Positions 17,548 to 24,593 of a DNA stretch of 53,460 nucleotides are shown here, piece by piece. Below the pieces are notes generated by a model. It searched no databases. It was not told the origin of the DNA and saw only the letters and a list, made by a program, of their open reading frames with translations. The translations under genes were made by a program, and so were the position numbers. The stretch is from contig JAKISW010000019.1 in assembly GCA_021648375.1 (NCBI GenBank), positions 1-53,460 of the forward strand, written 5' to 3'. How positions within the stretch are numbered: the stretch's first letter is position 1; every line of letters begins with the position of its first letter. This stretch comes from Devosiaceae bacterium. Its GTDB lineage: Bacteria; Pseudomonadota; Alphaproteobacteria; Rhizobiales; Devosiaceae.

Positions 17548-18083
17548 TTAACTCAACGGGCATTTGCCGCTCGGCGCTACGCTATGGAATTGTGGGAGCA
17601 ATTGCATTATCGGGTTTGGGCATAAGCGTTCCAGCTTATGCAGCTCCCGAAGATCTGGCGCTGATCCAGTCTTATATCGGTGACTGGCGCGGCCGGGGCA
17701 CTCTTACTGCCGAGGGGCAGGAAGACGAAACTGTGGTGTGCCGCCTCAGTGTCACCAAATCCAGCGCCGAAAAAATAAACTATCGCGGTCGCTGCACTCT
17801 TGCCGGGGCCAATCTATCCATGAATGGCACCATGGCCTTTATTTCAGACAAAAATCGCTATGAAGCAATCATGACTTCAAACACCGAATTTACTGGTGTT
17901 GCCATTGGCACAAGGCAAGGCAACAATGTTACATTCAATCTGCAGTCAACAGCAGAAAATGGCATGGTATCCAGAGTAAAGGCCGGGTTTGGACTGTCTG
18001 ATGGTGATATCGAAGTCAGTTTTGAAGTCACGCGTGACGATGGCTCAAAACTTGTCGCTCAAATTCCCTTCGATCGGCGCTAA
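17544..18083 (+). CDS. small exported protein coupled to the RND transporter
   Basis: A 179-residue protein with a Sec signal peptide (about 1-33, ending PAYA before APEDLALIQSY). The mature domain begins IGDWRGRGTLTAEGQ, a tryptophan-glycine pattern reminiscent of lipocalin-like or heme-binding beta barrels. Two cysteines follow at about 55-75 (VVCRLSV, RGRCTL), possibly disulphide-bonded in the periplasm. It has no membrane segment after the signal. Translational coupling to the RND/MMPL gene suggests a periplasmic partner that carries the lipid or ligand; this is inference, and the family is not securely recognised. Confidence 0.82.
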   Translation: MINSTGICRSALRYGIVGAIALSGLGISVPAYAAPEDLALIQSYIGDWRGRGTLTAEGQEDETVVCRLSVTKSSAEKINYRGRCTLAGANLSMNGTMAFISDKNRYEAIMTSNTEFTGVAIGTRQGNNVTFNLQSTAENGMVSRVKAGFGLSDGDIEVSFEVTRDDGSKLVAQIPFDRR

Positions 18084-18112
18084 ATGCACCTGAAGATTGA
18101 TGATTATATAAG

Positions 18113-18141
18113 GAGCGTTTCAATCTGTTTTTGAAACGCTC
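18113..18141. repeat. perfect 11-bp stem hairpin
   Basis: GAGCGTTTCAA and TTGAAACGCTC form an uninterrupted 11-base stem around a 7-base loop, 29 bases after the exported-protein stop. No T-run follows, so it is a poor intrinsic terminator. The GAGCGTTT ends match the outer arms of the dispersed repeats at 15196 and 18318, so it may be a minimal member of that family. It could still stabilise the RND mRNA end. Confidence 0.6.
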
Positions 18142-18317
18142 TAGCTCGCCAATTCTTTGGTGGTCGCGCTGCCGAAACAACGCTATAGCTAACCAGCTTT
18201 ATCTGTCTCGCAGCTCGCGCATCGCTTCACCAGTGACGCTAAAAAGCTACTGGCAAAGCTGAGCCTGCGACGGCGCGGTCAAATTATTGGCCAACGGCTC
18301 GCTCTTAAAACATTGGT

Positions 18318-18365
18318 CGCGTTTTCGAACCAAAAAACCGGTTTCCACTTTTTCTGAAAACGCTC
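18318..18365. repeat. dispersed palindromic repeat, copy 2
   Basis: A 48-base element running from CGCGTTTTCGAACC to TCTGAAAACGCTC with a core AAAACCGGTTT. It aligns end to end with the element at 15196-15242 in the same orientation. Elements with these arms and an ACCGGTTT-type core are widespread intergenic repeats in Hyphomicrobiales. The two copies bracket the RND operon. Confidence 0.75.
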
Positions 18366-18472
18366 TTTGCTCGCTTCGCGTTACATTGGTATGTTCCAAA
18401 CCGCAAGAACGCTTCGCCTTACGGGTGTTTTCTGGAAACTCTCAAACAAAGTGCCAGCTTTAATACGCTGCA

Positions 18473-18499
18473 CCGTCCCGGACTTGATCCGGGATCCAG
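18473..18499. repeat. REP-like palindrome (CCCGGACTTGATCCGGG)
   Basis: TCCCGG and CCGGGA arms surround ACTTGAT. This matches the very common alphaproteobacterial intergenic palindrome of the form TCCCGGACTTGATCCGGGA. A diverged copy with ACTCGGG/CCCGAGT arms occurs at 51629-51651. Confidence 0.7.
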
Positions 18500-18584
18500 C
18501 AAAAAACCAGCCCCCGGCTCGTTGGCCGGGGACCCGTTGATGGGGAGGTGAAATTTTTACCCCAGAATTGCAAAGCACTCTCGT

Positions 18585-18648
18585 CCAAAGAGTGTTCCAC
18601 CCAAAGAGTGTTCCACCCAAAGGGTGCTCCATCCAAAGGGTGTTTATT
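18585..18648. repeat. four 16-bp tandem units abutting the end of ssb
   Basis: Units are CCAAAGAGTGTTCCAC (twice exact), CCAAAGGGTGCTCCAT and CCAAAGGGTGTTTATT, directly adjacent with no spacers. The last unit runs into the ssb stop codon at 18647-18649, so the array forms the 3' untranslated region of ssb. Confidence 0.88.
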
Positions 18649-19126
18649 AAAACGGAATATCGTCGTCGGAATTATTGGAGCTAAATGAAGGTGCATTTTC
18701 TGCAGGTTTGCTCATGCCCCCGCCCCCGGATCCCCCAGACCCACCAGACGAAAATCCGCCGCCACCGCCATCATTACGGCTGCCCAGCATGGTAAGATTA
18801 GAATTAAACCCCTGCAACACCACTTCGGTAGAATAGCGATCATTGCCATCCTTGTCCTGCCATTTACGGGTCTGTAACTGCCCTTCAATATATACTGAAG
18901 AGCCTTTTCTTAGATATTGCTCTGCAACCCGAACCAAGCCTTCATTAAAAATGGCCACCGTGTGCCATTCAGTTTTTTCACGGTTTTCTCCGGTGTTTTT
19001 GTCTTTCCAGCGCTCTGATGTAGCGATACGAAGATTGCAGACCTTGCCACCATTTTGAAATGTTCGAACTTCCGGATCAGCTCCAAGATTGCCAAGCAAT
19101 ATTACCTTGTTTACGCTTCCCGCCAT
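18647..19126 (-). CDS. ssb: single-stranded DNA-binding protein
   Basis: SSB coats single-stranded DNA in replication, repair and recombination. The 159 residues comprise the OB-fold (about 1-110, starting SVNKVILLGNLGADPEVR with SERWKDKNTGENREKTEWH and EGQLQTRKWQDKDGN), a glycine-rich linker (about 117-140) and the acidic tip ending DDDIPF. In the family this tip recruits partner proteins. It normally neighbours uvrA in related genomes; here an AlkB-like gene lies between. No convincing LexA box was found within the 453 bases upstream. Confidence 0.98.
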   Translation of the reverse strand: MAGSVNKVILLGNLGADPEVRTFQNGGKVCNLRIATSERWKDKNTGENREKTEWHTVAIFNEGLVRVAEQYLRKGSSVYIEGQLQTRKWQDKDGNDRYSTEVVLQGFNSNLTMLGSRNDGGGGGFSSGGSGGSGGGGMSKPAENAPSFSSNNSDDDIPF

Positions 19127-19449
19127 GTTATTTCCTTTCCTGAAAAACTATTCCCGGCCCCAAAGTGCCAAAAATCTCCAGATAAAATGTTCAGGGCACC
19201 AACTGTCCCTGATAAAAAAAACCTGATGTGAATTGAAGCTACAATAGCGCAAATCCCAGGCAAAATGCCCATAGCTATTATTTTTATTCCACAATTAAAG
19301 ATTCCACACAATTAAAGCCCTCGTTTTTAACCGCATAAATCTATAATCCTGCACCACCCGATATCGACGCACTTGCACGTGTTGCTGCTTTGTTCTACTG
19401 TTGTCAACAAGTGATTCATTCGGTCTTGTTTGAATGTTGCAGGTCATAC

Positions 19450-19479
19450 TTGAGAAGTTTTGATTTTTGGCGTTATAAT
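19450..19479 (+). promoter_or_regulatory. sigma-70-like promoter candidate for the AlkB-like gene
   Basis: TTGAGA at 19450-19455 and TATAAT at 19474-19479, 18 bases apart, about 100 bases upstream of the ATG at 19580. The rest of the 453-base gap 19127-19579 is AT-rich. I see no other feature in it except the weak LexA-like match discussed under rejected items. Confidence 0.45.
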
Positions 19480-19579
19480 AGTTTTCAATAATTGCGCTTG
19501 GCAGCATGCGTCAGTGTCAGGCCTTTGTTTTTAAAAAACACCAATTGTTTGCAAAAATTAATGTGTCTGGAAATGTGAG

Positions 19580-20764
19580 ATGGCACTGACCAATAAATCA
19601 AATTCAAAACCACCAGATTTTCTGAAGTCGCGCTGGGCCAATACAATCAGATACTCTTTGATGAACCTGTTCATTATTGCCGGTGCAATTACTCTTGCCC
19701 TCGGCGGATGGTGGATGTGGGCAGGATTGTTCTTGTCATTTCTTATTGCCGGATTGTTTGAAGAGCTGGTTGGCGATGCGGGGGATGACGAAAGACTTCC
19801 CCCCGACTGGTATTTGAACCTGATGTTGTTTATCACCTGGCCGCTTTTGCTGGGTCTTACACTGATATGTCTCAATATAATTGGTCCCGGATTTGAATTT
19901 TTTGACCAGGCGTTAATCGGCATTGGATTTGATCCTGTTTCAGCGCGCAATAACACAGATTATTTCACCGCCACCGGCGGCCTGGTCAGTGTTGGCATGT
20001 ATTATGGCCTGTCCGGTGTAAACGTTGCTCATGAATTGGTGCACAGAACTAAAAGCCGCTTTTCCATGATATTGGGTCGCTGGTTGCTGGCATTTACATG
20101 GGACACAGGTTTTGCCATCGAACATGTCTATGGCCACCACCGCCATGTGGGGACACCAAACGATCCGGCGACTGCAAGGCGGGGCGAAATCGTGTGGTTT
20201 TTTGTCATCCGCTCTACCATCGGGCAGGTAATTTCTGCCATAAAATTTGAAAATGCCCGCCTAAAAAGACGCAATATCGCCAACAATATATTCACCAATA
20301 TTTATTGGCGCGGACAATTGATGAGTGTCGTGGTAATTTTAATATACGTTTTAATGGTTGGACCAATTGGCATTTTATATGCTGCCTTTAGCGCTGCAGT
20401 GGGCAAAATTTATCTGGAGGCAGTAAATTATATTGAACATTATGGTCTGGTTAGAATTGAAGGGCAGCCCATTCAGGAACGTCACTCATGGGATTCACAC
20501 CGGCGCATTTCTACCGGAATGACTTATAATCTGCCACTTCACTCCAGCCACCACCGATTTGCCAGCCGCCCATTCTGGAAGCTGCAACATGCCTCAGGCA
20601 AAGCACCGGTATTGCCCATGGGTTATATGCCGATGATATTTTGCTCGGCATGGCCCCCCTATTGGAAAAAAATCAGCGAGCCTTTGCTCAAAAACTGGGA
20701 TCAAAATCTGGCCAGCCCGCAGGAAAGAAAATATCTTGCGGATATCGGTGAGTTACGAGACTGA
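19580..20764 (+). CDS. alkane 1-monooxygenase-like membrane diiron hydroxylase
   Basis: A 394-residue integral-membrane fatty-acid-desaturase-superfamily protein that matches AlkB alkane hydroxylases. All four histidine boxes are present in order: HELVHR (151-156), EHVYGHHRHVGTPNDPA (181-197), NYIEHYG (283-289) and LPLHSSHHRF (319-327). Hydrophobic segments lie at about 26-60, 79-104, 132-147 and 245-275. Such enzymes terminally hydroxylate medium-chain alkanes with electrons from rubredoxin; no rubredoxin or reductase gene is in the window. The third box reads HSSHH rather than the usual HSDHH, so the exact substrate may differ. It lies between ssb and uvrA, an unusual place. Confidence 0.92.
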   Translation: MALTNKSNSKPPDFLKSRWANTIRYSLMNLFIIAGAITLALGGWWMWAGLFLSFLIAGLFEELVGDAGDDERLPPDWYLNLMLFITWPLLLGLTLICLNIIGPGFEFFDQALIGIGFDPVSARNNTDYFTATGGLVSVGMYYGLSGVNVAHELVHRTKSRFSMILGRWLLAFTWDTGFAIEHVYGHHRHVGTPNDPATARRGEIVWFFVIRSTIGQVISAIKFENARLKRRNIANNIFTNIYWRGQLMSVVVILIYVLMVGPIGILYAAFSAAVGKIYLEAVNYIEHYGLVRIEGQPIQERHSWDSHRRISTGMTYNLPLHSSHHRFASRPFWKLQHASGKAPVLPMGYMPMIFCSAWPPYWKKISEPLLKNWDQNLASPQERKYLADIGELRD

Positions 20765-20781
20765 AAAACCAATAAAAACTC

Positions 20782-20814
20782 TTGACCAATCTTAAATTTG
20801 TTCTATCTATGTTC
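20782..20814 (+). promoter_or_regulatory. uvrA promoter with overlapping LexA (SOS) box
   Basis: TTGACC (20782-20787) and TATCTA (20804-20809), spaced 16 bases, form a promoter. Over its -10 lies GTTC-TATCTAT-GTTC at 20800-20814, an exact match to the alphaproteobacterial LexA recognition pattern GTTC-N7-GTTC. LexA bound here would block RNA polymerase, giving SOS induction of uvrA. Confidence 0.82.
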
Positions 20815-20879
20815 TGTCGTAGGACGTGCAGGTAATCACCAACATCACCAAATAAAACGCTCTAAAGATTTCAGGAGCA

Positions 20880-20924
20880 ATGTTAACGAGACGGCAAAAA
20901 ACAAGGCCAGAATTTTATTCATGA
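20880..20924 (+). promoter_or_regulatory. candidate upstream reading frame overlapping the uvrA start
   Basis: A 14-codon frame (MLTRRQKTRPEFYS) begins at ATG 20880. Its TGA at 20922-20924 overlaps the uvrA ATG at 20921 as ATGA, the layout of translational coupling. An AGGAG lies upstream but only two bases from the ATG, closer than optimal. uvrA itself lacks a well-placed ribosome site at 20921, which would fit dependence on upstream translation. Unproven. Confidence 0.3.
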
Positions 20925-23788
20925 ATAAAAAAAACGGCATGAACCGGGAAATTATTGTTCGCGGCGCCAATGAACATAACCTGCAATCTGTCAACGTCAC
21001 CCTGCCCCGGGACAAATTGATTGTTATGACCGGCCTTTCAGGATCGGGAAAATCCTCATTGGCCTTTGATACCATATATGCAGAGGGGCAACGCCGTTAT
21101 GTGGAGAGCCTTTCTGCCTATGCACGCCAGTTTTTGGAGATGATGCAAAAACCAGATGTGGAGCAGATCGAAGGCCTTAGCCCGGCCATTTCCATCGAGC
21201 AGAAAACCACATCGCGCAACCCTCGATCCACCGTTGGCACCGTTACCGAAATTTATGACTATTTGCGGTTGCTGTTTGCCAGAGTTGGTATTCCCTATTC
21301 TCCCACAACCGGCCTGCCGATAACCAGCCAGAGCGTCAGCCAGATGGTTGACCGGATTATAGACCTACCCAAAGGTACAAGACTTTATCTGCTGGCTCCG
21401 ATCGCGCGCGGTCGCAAAGGCGAATTTAAAAAAGAGCTGGCGGAGTTTTTGAAACGTGGTTTTCAGCGGGTAAAAATTGACGGCGAGTTCTATGAAATTG
21501 AAGATGCTCCTGATCTGGATAAAAAGTTCAAGCACGACATCAGCGTTGTGGTTGACCGGGTTGTTGTTGAAGCGGGAATTGAGGGGCGGCTGGCCGATAG
21601 TTTTGAAACCGCGCTGGGGTTGAGCGACGGTTTGGCTATTGCTGAATTTGCCGATTTAAAAACCGAGAAAGATGAGCCAAAAGATCTTTTGTTTTCTCAA
21701 AAATTTGCCTGCCCGGTATCCGGTTTTACCATTGCCGAGATTGAGCCAAGATTATTCTCGTTCAACAATCCATTTGGGGCCTGTCCTACCTGTGACGGAC
21801 TTGGATTTGAATTAAAGATCGACCCCAATCTGGTGGTTACCGATCCGACATTATCTTTGAACGGGGGGGCAATCGTGCCCTGGTCACGCACTTCATCTCC
21901 ATATTATCAGCAGACATTAAAGGCAATTTGCCAGCATTATGGTGGCAGCATGGATATAGCGTTTGAGCAATTGTCCCCGGAACTGACCAAGGCGATTTTG
22001 TATGGCACCGACAAAGATAAAATCAGCTTTGTCTATGATGATGGTTTGCGCTCATACAAAACCCAAAAGCCTTTTGAAGGGGTGATTGGCAATTTGCAGC
22101 GCCGCTTCAAAGAAACAGAATCAAGCGGCATGCGTGAAGAAATCGGGCGCTATATGAGCAAGGCCCCCTGCGATAAATGCGAAGGGCAACGCCTAAAACC
22201 TGAAGCGTTAGCAGTAAAAATCGACGGTTTGCATATTTCGGAAGTAGCGGACAAATCAATCAGCGCCGCTGCAGACTGGTTTAAAGAATTACCAAAATCC
22301 CTCAACAAGCAGCAGGTAACCATCGGCAAGAGCATTTTGAAGGAAATTGTCGACCGGCTGAATTTTCTAAACGATGTGGGGCTGGAATATCTCACCCTTT
22401 CTCGCGGATCCGCCACTCTTTCGGGTGGAGAAAGTCAGCGCATCCGATTGGCCTCCCAAATCGGGTCCGGGCTTACCGGAGTGCTTTATGTGCTTGATGA
22501 ACCTTCAATCGGCCTGCATCAGCGGGACAATGCGCGCCTGTTGGAAACCCTGCGCCGTTTGCGTGACCTGGGTAATACGGTGATTGTGGTTGAGCATGAT
22601 GAAGATGCCATATTAAGCGCTGATTATGTGGTCGATATTGGTCCCGGGGCCGGAATACACGGGGGCAAAATTGTTGCTCAGGGAGAACCCCAGAAAATTA
22701 TTGAATGTCCTGAAAGTCTGACCGGAAAATATCTGTCCGGGGAAATGGCGATCAAAATTCCTACCGAGCGCCGAACGGCTTCAAAAACCCGCAAACTTAC
22801 CCTTAAGGGGGCCCGCGGCAATAATCTTAAAAACGTCTCAGTAGAAATTCCCCTTGGGCAGTTTGTTGCCATTACCGGGGTTTCAGGGGGGGGCAAATCA
22901 ACCCTGATGCTTGATACTTTTTATGCGGCCATTGCAAGACGATTAAATGGAGCGCGCCTTAACCCTGCCCCCCATGATGAATTGCTTGGCCTGGAATATT
23001 TGGACAAGGTAATCGAAATTGATCAAAGCCCCATCGGGCGCACTCCCCGCTCAAATCCTGCCACCTATACGGGGGCCTTTACTCCCATCAGGGAATGGTT
23101 TGCTGCACTTCCCGAAGCGAAAGTGCGCGGGTATGGCCCGGGCCGGTTTTCGTTCAACGTAAAGGGCGGCAGATGCGAGGCCTGCAAGGGCGATGGCCTG
23201 ATTAAAATTGAAATGCATTTTTTACCCGATGTTTATGTCACCTGCGATACCTGCGCGGGAAAACGCTATAATCGGGAAACCCTGGAAGTTATGTTCAAGG
23301 GCAAATCCATCTGTGATATTTTAGAATTAACGGTTGATGAGGGTGTCAAATTTTTCTCCGCAGTACCTTCGATTAGAGACAAGCTGGCAACCCTGAAAAA
23401 AGTAGGGCTGGGATATGTTAAAATCGGCCAACCAGCCACCACCCTGTCCGGGGGCGAAGCCCAACGGGTAAAACTTAGCAAAGAGCTTTCAAAGCGGGCA
23501 ACAGGGCGCACCCTTTATATGCTTGATGAACCAACCACAGGATTGCACTTTCATGATGTGGCCAAGCTGCTTGATGTGCTGCACGAGCTGGTTGGCGGGG
23601 GCAATAGTGTCGTCGTGATCGAACATAATCTGGAGGTTATAAAAACCGCCGACTGGGTGATTGACCTTGGCCCTGAAGGGGGAGATGGCGGCGGCGAAAT
23701 CGTTGGCATCGGAACTCCTGAGGATATTGCTGCCAATGAGAGATCGCACACGGGCAAATTCTTGAAATCGGTACTTGCGCGCAGATAA
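20921..23788 (+). CDS. uvrA: excinuclease ABC subunit A
   Basis: UvrA is the damage-recognition ATPase of nucleotide excision repair and loads UvrB. From ATG 20921 the protein has 955 residues, close to the E. coli 940. Two ABC modules are visible: Walker A GLSGSGKSS and GVSGGGKST, signatures LSGGESQR and LSGGEAQR, and Walker B regions YVLDEPSIGLHQRD and YMLDEPTTGLHFHD. Zinc-binding CxxC pairs occur as CPTCDGLGF and CDKCEGQR in the first half and CEACKGDG and CDTCAGKRY in the second. The frame stays open up to 20798, but that would place the start in the promoter. ATG 20939 is a further alternative. Confidence 0.96.
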   Translation: MNKKNGMNREIIVRGANEHNLQSVNVTLPRDKLIVMTGLSGSGKSSLAFDTIYAEGQRRYVESLSAYARQFLEMMQKPDVEQIEGLSPAISIEQKTTSRNPRSTVGTVTEIYDYLRLLFARVGIPYSPTTGLPITSQSVSQMVDRIIDLPKGTRLYLLAPIARGRKGEFKKELAEFLKRGFQRVKIDGEFYEIEDAPDLDKKFKHDISVVVDRVVVEAGIEGRLADSFETALGLSDGLAIAEFADLKTEKDEPKDLLFSQKFACPVSGFTIAEIEPRLFSFNNPFGACPTCDGLGFELKIDPNLVVTDPTLSLNGGAIVPWSRTSSPYYQQTLKAICQHYGGSMDIAFEQLSPELTKAILYGTDKDKISFVYDDGLRSYKTQKPFEGVIGNLQRRFKETESSGMREEIGRYMSKAPCDKCEGQRLKPEALAVKIDGLHISEVADKSISAAADWFKELPKSLNKQQVTIGKSILKEIVDRLNFLNDVGLEYLTLSRGSATLSGGESQRIRLASQIGSGLTGVLYVLDEPSIGLHQRDNARLLETLRRLRDLGNTVIVVEHDEDAILSADYVVDIGPGAGIHGGKIVAQGEPQKIIECPESLTGKYLSGEMAIKIPTERRTASKTRKLTLKGARGNNLKNVSVEIPLGQFVAITGVSGGGKSTLMLDTFYAAIARRLNGARLNPAPHDELLGLEYLDKVIEIDQSPIGRTPRSNPATYTGAFTPIREWFAALPEAKVRGYGPGRFSFNVKGGRCEACKGDGLIKIEMHFLPDVYVTCDTCAGKRYNRETLEVMFKGKSICDILELTVDEGVKFFSAVPSIRDKLATLKKVGLGYVKIGQPATTLSGGEAQRVKLSKELSKRATGRTLYMLDEPTTGLHFHDVAKLLDVLHELVGGGNSVVVIEHNLEVIKTADWVIDLGPEGGDGGGEIVGIGTPEDIAANERSHTGKFLKSVLARR

Positions 23789-23854
23789 TATGCACGATCG
23801 TGCACTCGCGGCGTATACGCCTATGCACACATCTCATCACAGTCAGGCATCTAT

Positions 23855-23885
23855 ACAATTGTAAAAAACCAATTGTGATTTTTTT
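23855..23885 (+). terminator. intrinsic terminator after uvrA
   Basis: ACAATTG (23855-23861) pairs with CAATTGT (23870-23876) around an A-rich loop and is followed by GATTTTTTT. It ends the uvrA transcript before the DUF1127 genes. Confidence 0.7.
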
Positions 23886-24011
23886 ATGAATATCCGCATG
23901 CAAAAAATGCATAGCGGGTTTGCTTTTTTCGCTCTGGTGCAAGGGCAAGATCAGGCCCATATGGAGAATGTAGAAACAAACAATTACCAGATTAAAAAAG
24001 GAGTTTTGAAG

Positions 24012-24194
24012 ATGATTATTCGCTCAGTATGGCAATTGGGACGTGCTTTAAACCTACCGCAGATCTTAAGCGAAATGGATGTTTTATCCGATCGCACGGT
24101 CGACAATCTGGGTTTGTATTCCCACGAATTTGCACGGACTAACACTGGACCAAACGATTTTGGTTCCAGCGCCCGATCAAAGACCAATAACTAA
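24012..24194 (+). CDS. DUF1127-like small protein
   Basis: A 60-residue protein beginning MIIRSVWQLGRALNLPQIL at ATG 24012, preceded by AAAAGGAG about 8 bases upstream. That is why the longer frame from 23886 is not used. The DUF1127-type segment is LSDRTVDNLGLYSHEFART, corresponding to the family pattern L-x-D-x-x-L-x-D-I-G-L-x-R-x-E-I. Small proteins of this family are abundant in alphaproteobacteria; some act as RNA-binding regulators of phosphate and carbon metabolism. It sits 120 bases upstream of a second member. Confidence 0.75.
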   Translation: MIIRSVWQLGRALNLPQILSEMDVLSDRTVDNLGLYSHEFARTNTGPNDFGSSARSKTNN

Positions 24195-24313
24195 AAGTCT
24201 CTCAAATTCTGCTCTGCAAAAAATGCAGGGCTGAAATGAAAAAAAACAATCTGCTCATTAACGAAATTTTTAATTAAGCAGAGCAAAAAACAAACACATG
24301 TAAGGAATATAAA

Positions 24314-24463
24314 ATGAACATCGTAAAAACAATCCGCAAATGGAATGCCTACAATCGCACTGTTCGCGAACTGAACTCTTTGGACAACCACCTGCTCAAC
24401 GATCTGGGCATCAACCGTGGTGACATCAATCGCCTTGCTCGCGATCATGCCAACCAGATGTAA
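24314..24463 (+). CDS. DUF1127 (YjiS-like) small protein
   Basis: A 49-residue protein: basic N-terminal helix (MNIVKTIRKWNAYNRTVREL), then the domain core LNSLDNHLLNDLGINRGDIN. This matches DUF1127 (L-x-x-L-x-D-x-x-L-x-D-I-G-I-x-R-x-x-I). An AAGGA ribosome site lies 8 bases before the ATG at 24314. It is followed by a strong terminator, so it ends a short transcript that may include the preceding DUF1127 gene. The leader 24195-24313 contains a small CTGCA/TGCAG hairpin. Confidence 0.85.
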   Translation: MNIVKTIRKWNAYNRTVRELNSLDNHLLNDLGINRGDINRLARDHANQM

Positions 24464-24503
24464 GAGCAAACGCTCATATTTTTCTGTCCCGTCAGAATAC
24501 AGA

Positions 24504-24537
24504 ACACCCGCTTCCTAAAGTAGCGGGTGTTTTTTTG
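24504..24537 (+). terminator. strong intrinsic terminator after the DUF1127 pair
   Basis: ACACCCGCT (24504-24512) and AGCGGGTGT (24522-24530) form a 9-base GC-rich stem followed by seven T residues. Confidence 0.93.
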
Positions 24538-24593
24538 TCTGCAAATTGCTCAACGTCCTTGCCTGATTTATGCGGGTCTGATATGGCGCGGCC

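Larger units (their letters stand above)
18084..18646. other. gene-free stretch rich in short repeats
   Basis: This stretch of more than 550 bases separates the RND operon from ssb and contains no convincing gene. It holds a perfect hairpin (18113), a dispersed palindrome copy (18318), a REP-like palindrome (18473), a strong GC hairpin (CCCCGGC and GCCGGGG at 18512-18531) and a 16-base tandem array (18585). Between 18142 and 18317 I see nothing recognisable. Confidence 0.7.

Noticed and set aside
18142..18317. Hidden gene or structured RNA in the repeat-rich gap
   Set aside because: No frame with a start, ribosome site and plausible composition was found, and no recognisable RNA fold; treated as non-coding.
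19392..19406. Possible LexA box for ssb (GTTC-TACTGTT-GTCA)
   Set aside because: The second half is GTCA rather than GTTC, and the site is about 270 bases from the ssb start; not convincing beside the perfect uvrA site.
23886..24011. N-terminal extension of the first DUF1127 protein
   Set aside because: The frame is open, but the strong ribosome site and family-like start are at 24012, and the extension overlaps the uvrA terminator region.
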